Shown here: piece after piece, positions 44,828 through 52,628 of the stretch
Layout of the letters: every line of letters starts with the position of its first letter
How positions within the stretch are numbered: position 1 is the first letter of the stretch
Assembly: GCA_011525665.1 (NCBI GenBank)
Contig: WYAU01000020.1
Span: 45,834-109,833, forward strand
DNA: 64,000 nt
Direction of reading: 5' to 3'
Origin: Candidatus Brocadia sp.
GTDB taxonomy: Bacteria; Planctomycetota; Brocadiia; Brocadiales; Brocadiaceae
Notes under the pieces: model-generated
Databases searched by the model: none
Told to the model about the DNA's origin: nothing
The model's input: only the letters and a program-made list of their open reading frames with translations
Made by a program: the position numbers and the translations under genes

Positions 44828-47401
44828 ATGCTTACAATCAATACATTAAGCGTCTTGATATCCTTGCTGTATGCCGGGCTTGGATTTTACGTACTCTTAA
44901 GAGATCCGTTTAATGCCATTAACAAGAGATTCTGTATCGTTGCAAATACCTTTTGCGTGTGGGCATCTTTTATTTTTTTTACACACCTGACCACGGATCC
45001 CGTCCTGGCCGCCTTCAGGCTCAGATTGGTCTTTAGTGCCGCAACTTTTATTCCTTCCACACTTTTCTTTTTTGCCTCAGTTTTTCCCGATCGGGTAGAG
45101 CGGCCTATCGATCGATACTTCGGTATAGCGTTCTTTGTCATAAGCGTGCTTCTGTCATCTTTCCCCTCCCTCATTGTTGAATCTGTATCGTTTGAGAAAT
45201 ACGTCCCTCATGCCAGCTATGGCCCCTTATTTTCCGTCTTTTGTTTTTATTTCGTATCGTGCACGGCATATTCCATATATATATTGTATGAAAAAAGTAT
45301 GCACGCTTATGGAATAAAAAAGTTGCAGATTCAATATTTCTATTTTGGAGTAACCGTGTCTTTGTTTTTAGGTACCGTAACGAACTTTATCTTACCGGCG
45401 ATAAATGTGTGGCACGTTGAGAGATTTGTGCCCTTCGCCACAGCCCCAATCCTCATATCCGTGGCTTACGCTATTGTAAAGTATCATCTCATGGATATCA
45501 GCGTGGTAATCAAGCGGAGCGTAGTTTACGGCACTTTGTCCATTGCCCTTAGCGTAATCTATTTCACTGTTGGTCTGACTCTGGGGAATGTGCTTCCCGT
45601 ATCGGAATACAAAGAGATGATTACGACCACCGTCTCTACCATGATCATGGTTTTTACCTTTGTATTCGCCCGGGAATCTATTCAGCATGTCGCGGAGAAG
45701 ACGTTTTTCCGCACCCGGTACAGCCATCCCGGGATACTCAGCAACTCTACGGCGATGTTTTCTTCCATCCACGATTTAAACAGACTTTTGCATTTTGCAA
45801 TCCAGTATTTATATGATTCCGTGGGTATTGACAAGATCGGGATCCTGATAAAGGATGAAAAAACCCGGCACTATGCCCTGAAGGCATCTATAAATTTTAC
45901 GTCAGAAAACAATCTCTGCCTGCTCAGCCAGGATGCCGTTGTTGTTTGGCTTTGCCAGCAGAGGAAACCTCTTCCCCGGGAACAGCTGGGCCGTTTTAAA
46001 CATGGCAAGTTCGACCATCTCATGGAGAAGACATTGAGAGCCCTTGGTGTAGAATGTTGTGTTCCGGTACTTCAGGAAAATGACCTCTTCGGCATCATTT
46101 TGTTAGGAAGAAAGGTGAACAAAAAAGTTTTTACACAAGAAGATATTCAGATGTTTCTCGCCTTCTCCGGTCAACTGGCCATGGCGGCGAATAACGCCCG
46201 TCTCTATTCGGGACTGGAGGAGGCAAAGACTTACCGGGACAATATTCTTCAGAGTCTCAGATGCGGCGTGATCGCCGTGGATATCAACAAAGAGGTTACC
46301 CTTATTAATAATGAGGCAAGGAGTATCCTAGGGCTGGAAAGCGACGTTTCAGGGAAAATGATACTTGATGTTTTTGACAGCGATATTTACAAATTACTGA
46401 AACATACGCTTCAGAGTAATAAGGACCATTATGACATTGAAACTTTTATCGGTAGAGGGAATGCCAAAGTTCCCTGCAATGTGGCCATAACACAGCTCAA
46501 AACCGAGGGAGGGAAAAAACTGGGGGCATTGATGATACTGACGGACCAGACGGAACTAAAAATGCTCCAGGTGGAAAAACAACATGCCGACCGGCTTGCC
46601 CATCTTGGCGGGCTTGCTTCCAACATTGCCCATGAAATAAAAAATCCCCTGGTGGCTATTAACACATACTTTCAACTGCTCCCTTACAAAAAAGACGATC
46701 CGGAATTTCACAGTAATTTCCGGGAAATTGCCTTAAAAGAAATAGGAAGGATCAACAGAATCATCGAAGACATGCTGAATCTGGCAAAACCTTCCAAGCT
46801 TGTCATACAGCATATCGATCCCCATTGTGTGATAACGGATACCATTAGTTTGCTCAGGAACGATGCTACAAAGAAAGGCGTTGAAATAACCGCGATGCTA
46901 GAGGAAAAGAGATGCCAGCTCATTGCGGATGAAGACAAGGTAAGGCAGGTACTCTTAAACGTTTTGCACAATAGCCTTGATGCATTGCCCGGCAAGGGGC
47001 ATATTATGGTAAGCACCCGCATAATTCATGATCTTTCTGAGTTTAAAAGAATGGCAAAGGTACATCCGGGCAGCGCATTCTTTTCATTTGTTTCGCCACT
47101 CTCAAACAACCTGAAGAAACAGTATTTTGTCATAAAAATCTCCGATAACGGAGCGGGAATTCCTTCCGAAAAGATTTCGTATATCTTTGAGCCGTTCTTT
47201 ACGAATAAGGAAAAAGGTACCGGACTTGGCCTTGCTGTTGTGTACAGGATTATAAAGGATCATGAGGGAGGTATCTACGTAGAAAGCAAAGAAGGAGTTG
47301 GAACAGATTTTTATATTAGCCTGCCGCTGAATACCATAAACGCCGATAGTGATATCAGCACCAAGCCAAAAGCCATAGAAACACGTTCATTTTTATACTA
47401 A
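44828..47401 (+). CDS. Membrane sensor histidine kinase with GAF and PAS domains
   Basis: About 857 residues. The N-terminal ~270 residues form seven or eight membrane helices as in 7TMR/PrsK-like kinases. A GAF domain (~300-455), a PAS domain (~460-575), HisKA (phospho-His in SNIAHEIKNPL) and HATPase_c (NVLHNSLDAL, DNGAGIPSEK, FEPFFTNKEKGTGLGLAVVYRI) follow. The start is the ATG at 44828 rather than a TTG two codons earlier. It lies 140 bases after KS3, in a gap that includes the palindrome AATGGTTACCATT (44706-44718). It is the likely partner of the NtrC-type regulator at 37268, although this pairing is inferred. Confidence 0.9.
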   Translation: MLTINTLSVLISLLYAGLGFYVLLRDPFNAINKRFCIVANTFCVWASFIFFTHLTTDPVLAAFRLRLVFSAATFIPSTLFFFASVFPDRVERPIDRYFGIAFFVISVLLSSFPSLIVESVSFEKYVPHASYGPLFSVFCFYFVSCTAYSIYILYEKSMHAYGIKKLQIQYFYFGVTVSLFLGTVTNFILPAINVWHVERFVPFATAPILISVAYAIVKYHLMDISVVIKRSVVYGTLSIALSVIYFTVGLTLGNVLPVSEYKEMITTTVSTMIMVFTFVFARESIQHVAEKTFFRTRYSHPGILSNSTAMFSSIHDLNRLLHFAIQYLYDSVGIDKIGILIKDEKTRHYALKASINFTSENNLCLLSQDAVVVWLCQQRKPLPREQLGRFKHGKFDHLMEKTLRALGVECCVPVLQENDLFGIILLGRKVNKKVFTQEDIQMFLAFSGQLAMAANNARLYSGLEEAKTYRDNILQSLRCGVIAVDINKEVTLINNEARSILGLESDVSGKMILDVFDSDIYKLLKHTLQSNKDHYDIETFIGRGNAKVPCNVAITQLKTEGGKKLGALMILTDQTELKMLQVEKQHADRLAHLGGLASNIAHEIKNPLVAINTYFQLLPYKKDDPEFHSNFREIALKEIGRINRIIEDMLNLAKPSKLVIQHIDPHCVITDTISLLRNDATKKGVEITAMLEEKRCQLIADEDKVRQVLLNVLHNSLDALPGKGHIMVSTRIIHDLSEFKRMAKVHPGSAFFSFVSPLSNNLKKQYFVIKISDNGAGIPSEKISYIFEPFFTNKEKGTGLGLAVVYRIIKDHEGGIYVESKEGVGTDFYISLPLNTINADSDISTKPKAIETRSFLY

Positions 47402-47804
47402 TGGATTTTTACACGGATTTCCATATCGTCATCTTGCTGCTGTCCAGCCAAACGCCGTCAGTATTTTCGTCTCTTTTCCATGCCGTGTCTTCCCGAAAAA
47501 CTCCTTGTCATTTCCGCATACATCGCAGCAGAATGGCTTCCGACTTTGCTCCATAGCACTTTCGCCACACCCTATCAGTACTTTTCTGGATAAAATCCGT
47601 CACTATCTGTGGCAGCAATTTGCTAAAAGCCATAAGGATCATCCCAAAACTGCATTTCCTTATTTCCACTCGAAATTGACAACCAAATTCTATGTGATAC
47701 TATTCGTATATCTGATAGCTTCCCTATCGCCCTCCTTTTCTTTATGGTTTAGTTTTTTCTAAAACTATTTTTACCATACGTGGAGGGCTTTTTCTATGTC
47801 GGGA
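47402..47804. other. Gene-free stretch between the kinase and HU genes
   Basis: Roughly 400 bases follow the sensor kinase stop. An 85-codon plus-strand frame (47505-47762) has no Shine-Dalgarno and no family resemblance, so I do not call it. I see no RNA or repeat signature apart from the terminator at its right edge. Confidence 0.4.
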
Positions 47805-47838
47805 ACAAAAAAGCAGGCCTTGAGGCCTGCTTTTTTGT
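47805..47838. terminator. Bidirectional rho-independent terminator
   Basis: ACAAAAAAGCAGGCC (47805-47819), loop TTGA, then GGCCTGCTTTTTTGT (47824-47838) form a perfect 15-bp stem bordered by A-runs on one side and T-runs on the other. It would work for both the plus-strand kinase operon and the convergent minus-strand HU gene. Confidence 0.88.
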
Positions 47839-47856
47839 TTTGTATATCTAAGGAGG

Positions 47857-48132
47857 TTATTTATTGACGATGTTTTTAAAATCTTGTCCGGCAGTAAATT
47901 TTATCGTTTTGCTGGCCTTGATGTTAATTACAGCGCCCGTCTGCGGATTACGCCCTTTCCGCGCCTTTCGGGATCTTACTGAAAAAGTACCGAAGCCGAT
48001 TAAGCGAACTTCCTTGTTCTTCTTAACGCCGTTCTTTATGCCGTTTAATACGGCATTTACTGCCATCTCCCCGCAAGCCTTTGACAATTCACACTCTTTT
48101 GCCACAATTTCAACCAATTCCTGCTTATTCAT
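47857..48132 (-). CDS. hup: HU-family DNA-binding protein
   Basis: A 91-residue HU/IHF-fold nucleoid protein beginning MNKQELVEIVAKECELSK. The DNA-contact arm has GRNPQTGAVINI, preceded by IGFGTFSVRSRKAR. GGAGG lies seven bases before the ATG at 48132, and the upstream in-frame ATG lacks such a site. It is a single gene ended by the shared terminator at 47805-47838. It bends and compacts DNA. The sequence does not separate HU from IHF with certainty, but the arm favours HU. Confidence 0.92.
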   Translation of the reverse strand: MNKQELVEIVAKECELSKACGEMAVNAVLNGIKNGVKKNKEVRLIGFGTFSVRSRKARKGRNPQTGAVINIKASKTIKFTAGQDFKNIVNK

Positions 48133-48280
48133 CCAACAACCTCCTTTCAAAAAAATGGTTTAATAAAGGGTGTTAAATTCGGGGCTAGAATACATTAAAC
48201 GGACTCCTGAATCAAGTATTTTCTGGATTTTTTGAAAATAATATCTCTTCGCGGGAATCGGATGCGTTTTTTCCGGTAAA

Positions 48281-49000
48281 CTAACTGTATAATACAGACC
48301 TTTCAAAATCTTTTCCTAACATCCATCCCACAATGATAAGCGCAGATTTTTTAATGGATTCCTGCCTGACCTTTTCAGTAATATCCAATAGTTTTGAATA
48401 AAGAATTTTTTGGTCAGGCCATGTTGCCTTATAGACAACGGCTACGGGACAGTCCTTGCCATAATGGGGGATGAGGATTTTAACGATTTCTTCTATTTTG
48501 TCAACGCTGAGGAAAATACACAGCGTCGGAGTGGCGGTGGCCAGAACACTCAGGTGTTCCTTTTCGGGGATCGGGGTTTTCCCCTCCATGCGTGTAATCA
48601 CGATTGTTTGCGTGACCCCGGGAAGGGTTAATTCCTGCCGCAGGGCAGCCGCGGCGGCGACAAAGGAACTGACTCCGGGAATGATCTCATAGGAAATTCC
48701 AAGTTCATCCAGAGCATGCATCTGTTCCTGTATTGCGCCGTAAATCGAGGGATCTCCTGAGTGTATCCGCGCAACGTCCATATTCTGTTTCCTGGCTTCT
48801 TTATATACAACGACCATTTCCTCCAGTCTCATATGGGAAGAATCGTATACCTTTGCATGCGCCGGTAGTGACTTCAGTAGCTCCGGATTTACGAGAGAGC
48901 CTGCGTAAATACAATATCCGGATTGCCGGATTGCCTTTAATCCTTTTACCGTTATTAACTCAGGGTCGCCCGGTCCTGCGCCGATAAAATATACTTTCAT
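48281..49000 (-). CDS. cbiF: Precorrin-4/cobalt-precorrin-4 C11-methyltransferase
   Basis: A 239-residue SAM-dependent tetrapyrrole methylase of the CobM/CbiF type, acting at C-11 of (cobalt-)precorrin-4. Motifs are VYFIGAGPGDPELITVKG, YAGSLV, the RIHSGDPSIYGA glycine-proline motif, YEIIPGVSSFVAAAA and ALIIVGW. Together with cbiB, cbiQ and cbiA at the window's left it indicates corrin synthesis dispersed over several loci. It follows a small secreted protein gene by six bases. Confidence 0.92.
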   Translation of the reverse strand: MKVYFIGAGPGDPELITVKGLKAIRQSGYCIYAGSLVNPELLKSLPAHAKVYDSSHMRLEEMVVVYKEARKQNMDVARIHSGDPSIYGAIQEQMHALDELGISYEIIPGVSSFVAAAAALRQELTLPGVTQTIVITRMEGKTPIPEKEHLSVLATATPTLCIFLSVDKIEEIVKILIPHYGKDCPVAVVYKATWPDQKILYSKLLDITEKVRQESIKKSALIIVGWMLGKDFERSVLYS

Positions 49001-49006
49001 ACGTCT

Positions 49007-49372
49007 TTAGTTTCCGTCTTTCCAGTGAATGGCATTAACGACGACCTTTTTTGATTCTTCACCGACAATCCTGAACAGGCTATCTTTAATCACATACGTT
49101 GAGGCCTCTTTACCGCCGGTTCTCACCGTTACCACCCAGCATCCCGCGTCTCTGCTTACAGACTCAATTCTTCCTTTTTTCACGCTTATGCTGATATTTA
49201 ATATGGATTCCTCGTCCCCGCCGTATATTTCCCTAACGCCTTCTATGGAGAAAACGGTAGGTAAGCCAGGTTTTAGTCGTATTAAAGGGGCGTCATATTC
49301 AAAAGACTGTCCAAATGCGGTAAAAGATATACAGCACAATGCAAACACGTATACAAAGAACCTGCTTTTCAT
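49007..49372 (-). CDS. Small secreted protein upstream of cbiF
   Basis: A 121-residue exported protein. The ATG at 49372 has AAGAGGAGAGG upstream; earlier in-frame starts lack a site. A signal peptide (RFFVYVFALCCISFTAFG) is followed by a beta-rich domain with PLIRLKPGLPTVFSIEG and SRDAGCWVVTVRTGG. I do not recognise a family. It lies six bases upstream of cbiF, so it is co-transcribed with a corrin-ring methylase. It might be a periplasmic metal or tetrapyrrole protein, but this is speculative. Confidence 0.7.
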   Translation of the reverse strand: MKSRFFVYVFALCCISFTAFGQSFEYDAPLIRLKPGLPTVFSIEGVREIYGGDEESILNISISVKKGRIESVSRDAGCWVVTVRTGGKEASTYVIKDSLFRIVGEESKKVVVNAIHWKDGN

Positions 49373-49679
49373 TTTTGCCTCTCCTCTTGTTTTGGATAAT
49401 GAAAAACGAATGTCTGAGATCAATGAAGCCATTTTACAAACATAGTAAACAGGTAGCAAACTCTTTTTCGGTGTTATTATATTCTGTTGACACATGGAAA
49501 ATTGTTATTTATATTAACGTAATTGTGTTTTCTGTATCTCGTCATTCATCTTTTTGTGAACGCTTGCCTTGTAAAAATATCTTTTTTGAGCCGCGCTTTT
49601 TGCTTTTCCTTTATCCCCCTCCTTGCGAAGGACGGGGAAGAGGGTGGTTGATTTGGTTGTAGTTTCGCTACGCTTTGGA

Positions 49680-50498
49680 ATGGTTGAGATGGTAAATGTC
49701 AGAAATTATTCAATAGGCCGGGGGCAACCCCTGGTCTTCATTGCAGGGCCGTGTGTCATAGAGAGTCATACTAGCTGCCTGAAGTTGGCAGAAAAATTGA
49801 AAAAAATATTTTTTGACAAAAAGATACCCTTTATCTTTAAGTCCTCGTATGATAAGGCGAATCGGACATCAGTGGATTCGTACCGCGGACCCGGCGTGAA
49901 GGAAGGCATAAAGATTTTAGCTGACATTAAGAACCGGCTCGATGTGCCGGTGCTTTCAGACGTTCATACTGCGGAAGAGGTTTCATTCGTGGCAGAAACG
50001 CTTGATGTGATACAAATCCCGGCTTTCCTTTGTCGGCAGACAGATTTAATCCTCGCAGCGGCAAGGACAGGAAAACCGGTGAATGTGAAGAAGGGACAAT
50101 TTCTGGCTCCCTGGGATATGAAGTCCGTTGTCGAAAAGATACGAAGCAGGGGGAATGAACGGATTGTACTGACGGAACGCGGGACCAGCTTTGGCTATAA
50201 CAATCTGGTCAGCGATATGCGATCATTGGTTATTATGCGGGAATGGGGTTATCCGGTGGTCTTCGATGCGACGCACAGTGTTCAGTTGCCAGGCGGTCAG
50301 GGAAACGTTTCCGGGGGCGAAAGAAAAATGATTATGCCGCTTGCCAGAGCCGCTGTTGCTGCCGGCTGCGACGGTTTGTTCTTAGAGGTGCATGAAGCCC
50401 CTGAAACGGCGCTTTCAGACGCTGCGACCATGTTATCTCTTAACGACCTTCCTTTTTTGATTGAACAGGTATTAGAGATTCACAGAATAGTAGGATGA
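49680..50498 (+). CDS. kdsA: 3-deoxy-D-manno-octulosonate 8-phosphate synthase KdsA
   Basis: KdsA condenses PEP with arabinose 5-phosphate to make Kdo-8-phosphate for the lipopolysaccharide core. Motifs are FIAGPCVIES, FKSSYDKANRTS, GPGVKEGI, DVHTAEE, QIPAFLCRQTDL, NVKKGQFLAPWD and FDATHSVQLPGG, all in order. Start is ATG 49680 or ATG 49689; a TTG-started extension upstream overlaps a dispersed repeat and is rejected. Its presence supports an LPS-containing outer membrane. Confidence 0.95.
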   Translation: MVEMVNVRNYSIGRGQPLVFIAGPCVIESHTSCLKLAEKLKKIFFDKKIPFIFKSSYDKANRTSVDSYRGPGVKEGIKILADIKNRLDVPVLSDVHTAEEVSFVAETLDVIQIPAFLCRQTDLILAAARTGKPVNVKKGQFLAPWDMKSVVEKIRSRGNERIVLTERGTSFGYNNLVSDMRSLVIMREWGYPVVFDATHSVQLPGGQGNVSGGERKMIMPLARAAVAAGCDGLFLEVHEAPETALSDAATMLSLNDLPFLIEQVLEIHRIVG

Positions 50499-50516
50499 AC
50501 AGTTCCAAATAATTTA

Positions 50517-50544
50517 TTGTAAATAAAAAAAGATTTCGTATAAT
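50517..50544 (+). promoter_or_regulatory. Candidate promoter of tRNA-Thr
   Basis: TTGTAA (50517-50522) and TATAAT (50539-50544), separated by 16 bases, lie 29 bases before the tRNA 5' end. The -10 is perfect and the -35 partial. Two other promoters in the window (24898 and 57041) have the same 16-base spacing. Confidence 0.5.
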
Positions 50545-50573
50545 ATATATTCTTTTATGGTACTGTATCTTAA

Positions 50574-50646
50574 GCCCGCGTAGCTCAACTGGCGGAGCAC
50601 GTCATTCGTAATGATGAGGTTGTCGGTTCGACTCCGATCGCGGGCT
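50574..50646 (+). tRNA. tRNA-Thr (anticodon CGT)
   Basis: A 73-nt cloverleaf: acceptor GCCCGCG/CGCGGGC, D-stem GCTC/GAGC, anticodon stem CGTCA/TGATG around TTCGTAA (anticodon CGT, codon ACG), and T-arm GTCGG-TTCGACT-CCGAT. CCA is not encoded and the discriminator is T. A degraded copy of its 3' half lies at 52449-52494 in the same orientation, suggesting that this tRNA served as an integration site. Confidence 0.92.
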
Positions 50647-50746
50647 TTTATTTTACAAGGGTTTCAGACCGTCGATACATTTCTGTTCTTCTGAACAGGT
50701 TATGGGTTTTATCATTTTCAATATTTTCATATGCAATTTTTGCGCT

Positions 50747-51028
50747 TCAAAATAGTATTAAACACCGGTCTTTCCACCGACGAAAAGATTTTTGAATCTG
50801 AATAACCGGATCGCCACCCTTACCCGTTACACGCCTTTCCACTATATCTAATAAATTTCGAGTCCTTGTGTTACAGAGGTCGTATTGAAAAAGGTTTTCT
50901 GCATCCCTGTATTCCTCAGAGCCTCTGTCCTGATACACATCCCAGAGGTCAGCGGCAAAGACGTCCATCGTGAGTCGGCTTTCTAAGATATCTTTATGGG
51001 GGATGGCGATGGTATGAAATGGTTTCAT
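50747..51028 (-). pseudogene. DUF499-type ATPase, N-terminal remnant
   Basis: The 93-codon frame KPFHTIAIPHKDILESRL...DVFAADLWDVYQDRG...GGDPVIQIQ matches the start of large DUF499 ATPases, whose next block is normally a TPFGGGKTH-like P-loop. Here the frame shifts at that point: the P-loop letters (FVGGKTG) lie in another frame and a stop follows. The rest of a ~1,000-residue protein is missing. DUF499 genes commonly accompany DUF1156 methyltransferases in defence-like loci, so a lost defence island is plausible. Confidence 0.6.
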
Positions 51029-51121
51029 TCTATTTGACTCCTATTTTTACCACGAAGAATACAAAGGGCACGAAGAATTATAAAAACAGTCAAAATTTGA
51101 GGGCAGTTTTTGCGTGCCTTA

Positions 51122-51403
51122 TTAGCATTTTCCCCTCTTTATCTCAATAATCCTTTGAACTGCTTCATCTAAATCCATATCATAAAGTACAAGTGCCTCA
51201 TCTTCATCCAAAGTTATCTCAAAGGTTTTCTCTATTTCATTATATTGGTTCAGTATCCTCGATTGTACCTGGAGGATCATCCGTTGACCACATACAACAC
51301 ATTTGATGTGAGTCTGGGTTACGTTTATACGTCTACTGATATTTTTTGTAAATTTTGTATAGCTTTGTGTACGTCTCTTTATATTCGTTGTCCATGATAA
51401 CAT
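51122..51403 (-). CDS. Small hypothetical protein with a CxxC pair
   Basis: A 93-codon frame with a CVVCG pair near the middle (IKCVVCGQRMILQVQ) and an acidic C-terminus (ITLDEDEALVLYDMDLDEAV). No family is recognised, no strong Shine-Dalgarno is visible, and it lies in a degraded island, so it may not be functional. It could be a remnant of a zinc-ribbon antitoxin-like gene, but that is a guess. Confidence 0.35.
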   Translation of the reverse strand: MLSWTTNIKRRTQSYTKFTKNISRRINVTQTHIKCVVCGQRMILQVQSRILNQYNEIEKTFEITLDEDEALVLYDMDLDEAVQRIIEIKRGKC

Positions 51404-51596
51404 GTATCTTTTGAGAAAGTTTTACTCACCACGAAGGGCACGATGAACTACAATACAAATCGTTTAATTCCGTTTTTTAAGACTGTTTCATTAAAATTCA
51501 TGAGTAAGTCTACATTTATGCCTGATAATTTCATAATTGAAAATTGCATGATTAACCCCCAGTTAATTATTGCCCACCGTTTCCATCTCTCCGGCC

Positions 51597-51902
51597 TTAA
51601 CAGGTTTTTTTCCTAAAGGGTTTTATGTCCTTCAGATTATCCATCCTTTTTTCTTTTACAACAGAGAGATCATACTGGCTTTGAAGATTTAACCAGAGTT
51701 CAGCCGATGTTTCAAAATACCTTGATAATCTGACGGCCATTTCAGGACTGATATTCCTTTTCTCATTTACGATTTCATTTATCGTCCTAAATGTGGTATG
51801 GATCTCTTTTGCTAGCTGTGATTGAGTCATTCCTAAAGGTTCTAAAAAGTCTCTCCTCAGGATTTCACCCGGATGTATTGGCTTTCTTTTTAATGCAATC
51901 AT
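51597..51902 (-). CDS. higA: HigA-type antitoxin (XRE helix-turn-helix)
   Basis: A 101-residue HigA/VapI-type antitoxin. It begins with the hallmark KPIHPGEILRRDFLEPLGMTQSQLAKEI, then the HTH recognition part TFRTINEIVNEKRNISPEMAVRLSRYF and WLNLQSQYDL. It follows the toxin gene by 15 bases, the reverse gene order (toxin first) typical of higBA. It binds and neutralises the toxin and represses the operon. Confidence 0.9.
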   Translation of the reverse strand: MIALKRKPIHPGEILRRDFLEPLGMTQSQLAKEIHTTFRTINEIVNEKRNISPEMAVRLSRYFETSAELWLNLQSQYDLSVVKEKRMDNLKDIKPFRKKTC

Positions 51903-51917
51903 ATTCCCTCCTTTCTT

Positions 51918-52199
51918 TTAATGATAGTCTGTAATTTCCACATCATAAGCGTGCGATCCTTCAAATCTAAATACGATACGGTATTGGTCATTAATCCTTA
52001 CACTATGTTTCCCTTCATAATCGCCTTTTAATGCCTCCACCTTGTTTCCTGGTGGCACTTTTAAATCATTCAAGGTATGCGCTGCATTCAGATAGTCTAA
52101 TTTCCGTAATCCAATTTTACAAACGGAAGGAACAAACTTTCTGCTTTTACCCGTAACATATAATTTCTCAATGTCTTTATCTTTGAAGGATTTAATCAC
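51918..52199 (-). CDS. higB: HigB-type RelE-superfamily toxin
   Basis: A RelE/ParE-fold mRNA interferase: IKSFKDKDIEKLYVTG, KIGLRKLDYLNAAHTLNDLKVPPGNKVEALKGDYEGKHSVRINDQYRIVF and DVEITDYH are the standard HigB blocks. The family begins MIKSF, so I prefer the GTG at 52199 (92 residues). An in-frame ATG at 52250 would add 17 residues. It is paired with higA downstream in the degraded island beside tRNA-Thr, as expected for an addiction module left by an integrated element. Confidence 0.88.
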   Translation of the reverse strand: MIKSFKDKDIEKLYVTGKSRKFVPSVCKIGLRKLDYLNAAHTLNDLKVPPGNKVEALKGDYEGKHSVRINDQYRIVFRFEGSHAYDVEITDYH

Positions 52200-52448
52200 G
52201 GTCTTTTTATCATAGTAAGGACTTGCTTGAGTACTGAGATAATATAACACATAAGGTTATATTCATAAAGAAAAAATTTGCTGAAGTCAAATTGTAGTCA
52301 AAACGTGGTCAAACCCATCGGAATGGCATGGAATCGGCAGGAATCAGCAGGGAATAAATTTATGTTGCAAGTTGTCTCAAAACAAGGTATTATAATCACA
52401 AAGGACATGTTTCCGGCCACTTGTAAAAATGGCAAAGAATACAAAAAT

Positions 52449-52494
52449 GTCATTACTAATGTTGAGGTTGTCGGTTTTACTTCAAGCGTGGGCT
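52449..52494 (+). repeat. Decayed copy of the tRNA-Thr 3' half (candidate att scar)
   Basis: Aligned without gaps, 37 of 46 bases match tRNA-Thr positions 50601-50646, including GATGAGGTTGTCGGTT-like core and the CGGGC-type acceptor end. The upstream half of the tRNA is not present. An intact tRNA plus a 3'-half copy 1.85 kb away in direct orientation is the usual footprint of tRNA-targeted integration. No integrase gene remains between them. Confidence 0.65.
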
Positions 52495-52628
52495 TTTTTA
52501 TTATCTTTACGATTGAGACCTATCTCTTCTGCTGTTGTCTGACATACCGGAACGCAAAATAAAGACAGTTTGTAAAATATTTCCCCTCACGGGAAAAATA
52601 CCAAAAAAGGTTTAAAAAGTGAATAGTG

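Noticed and set aside
47505..47762. An 85-codon frame after the sensor kinase
   Set aside because: No Shine-Dalgarno, atypical composition, no family resemblance.
52278..52562. A 94-codon frame after higB
   Set aside because: It runs across the decayed tRNA-Thr 3'-half copy and lacks a Shine-Dalgarno; best explained as non-coding.
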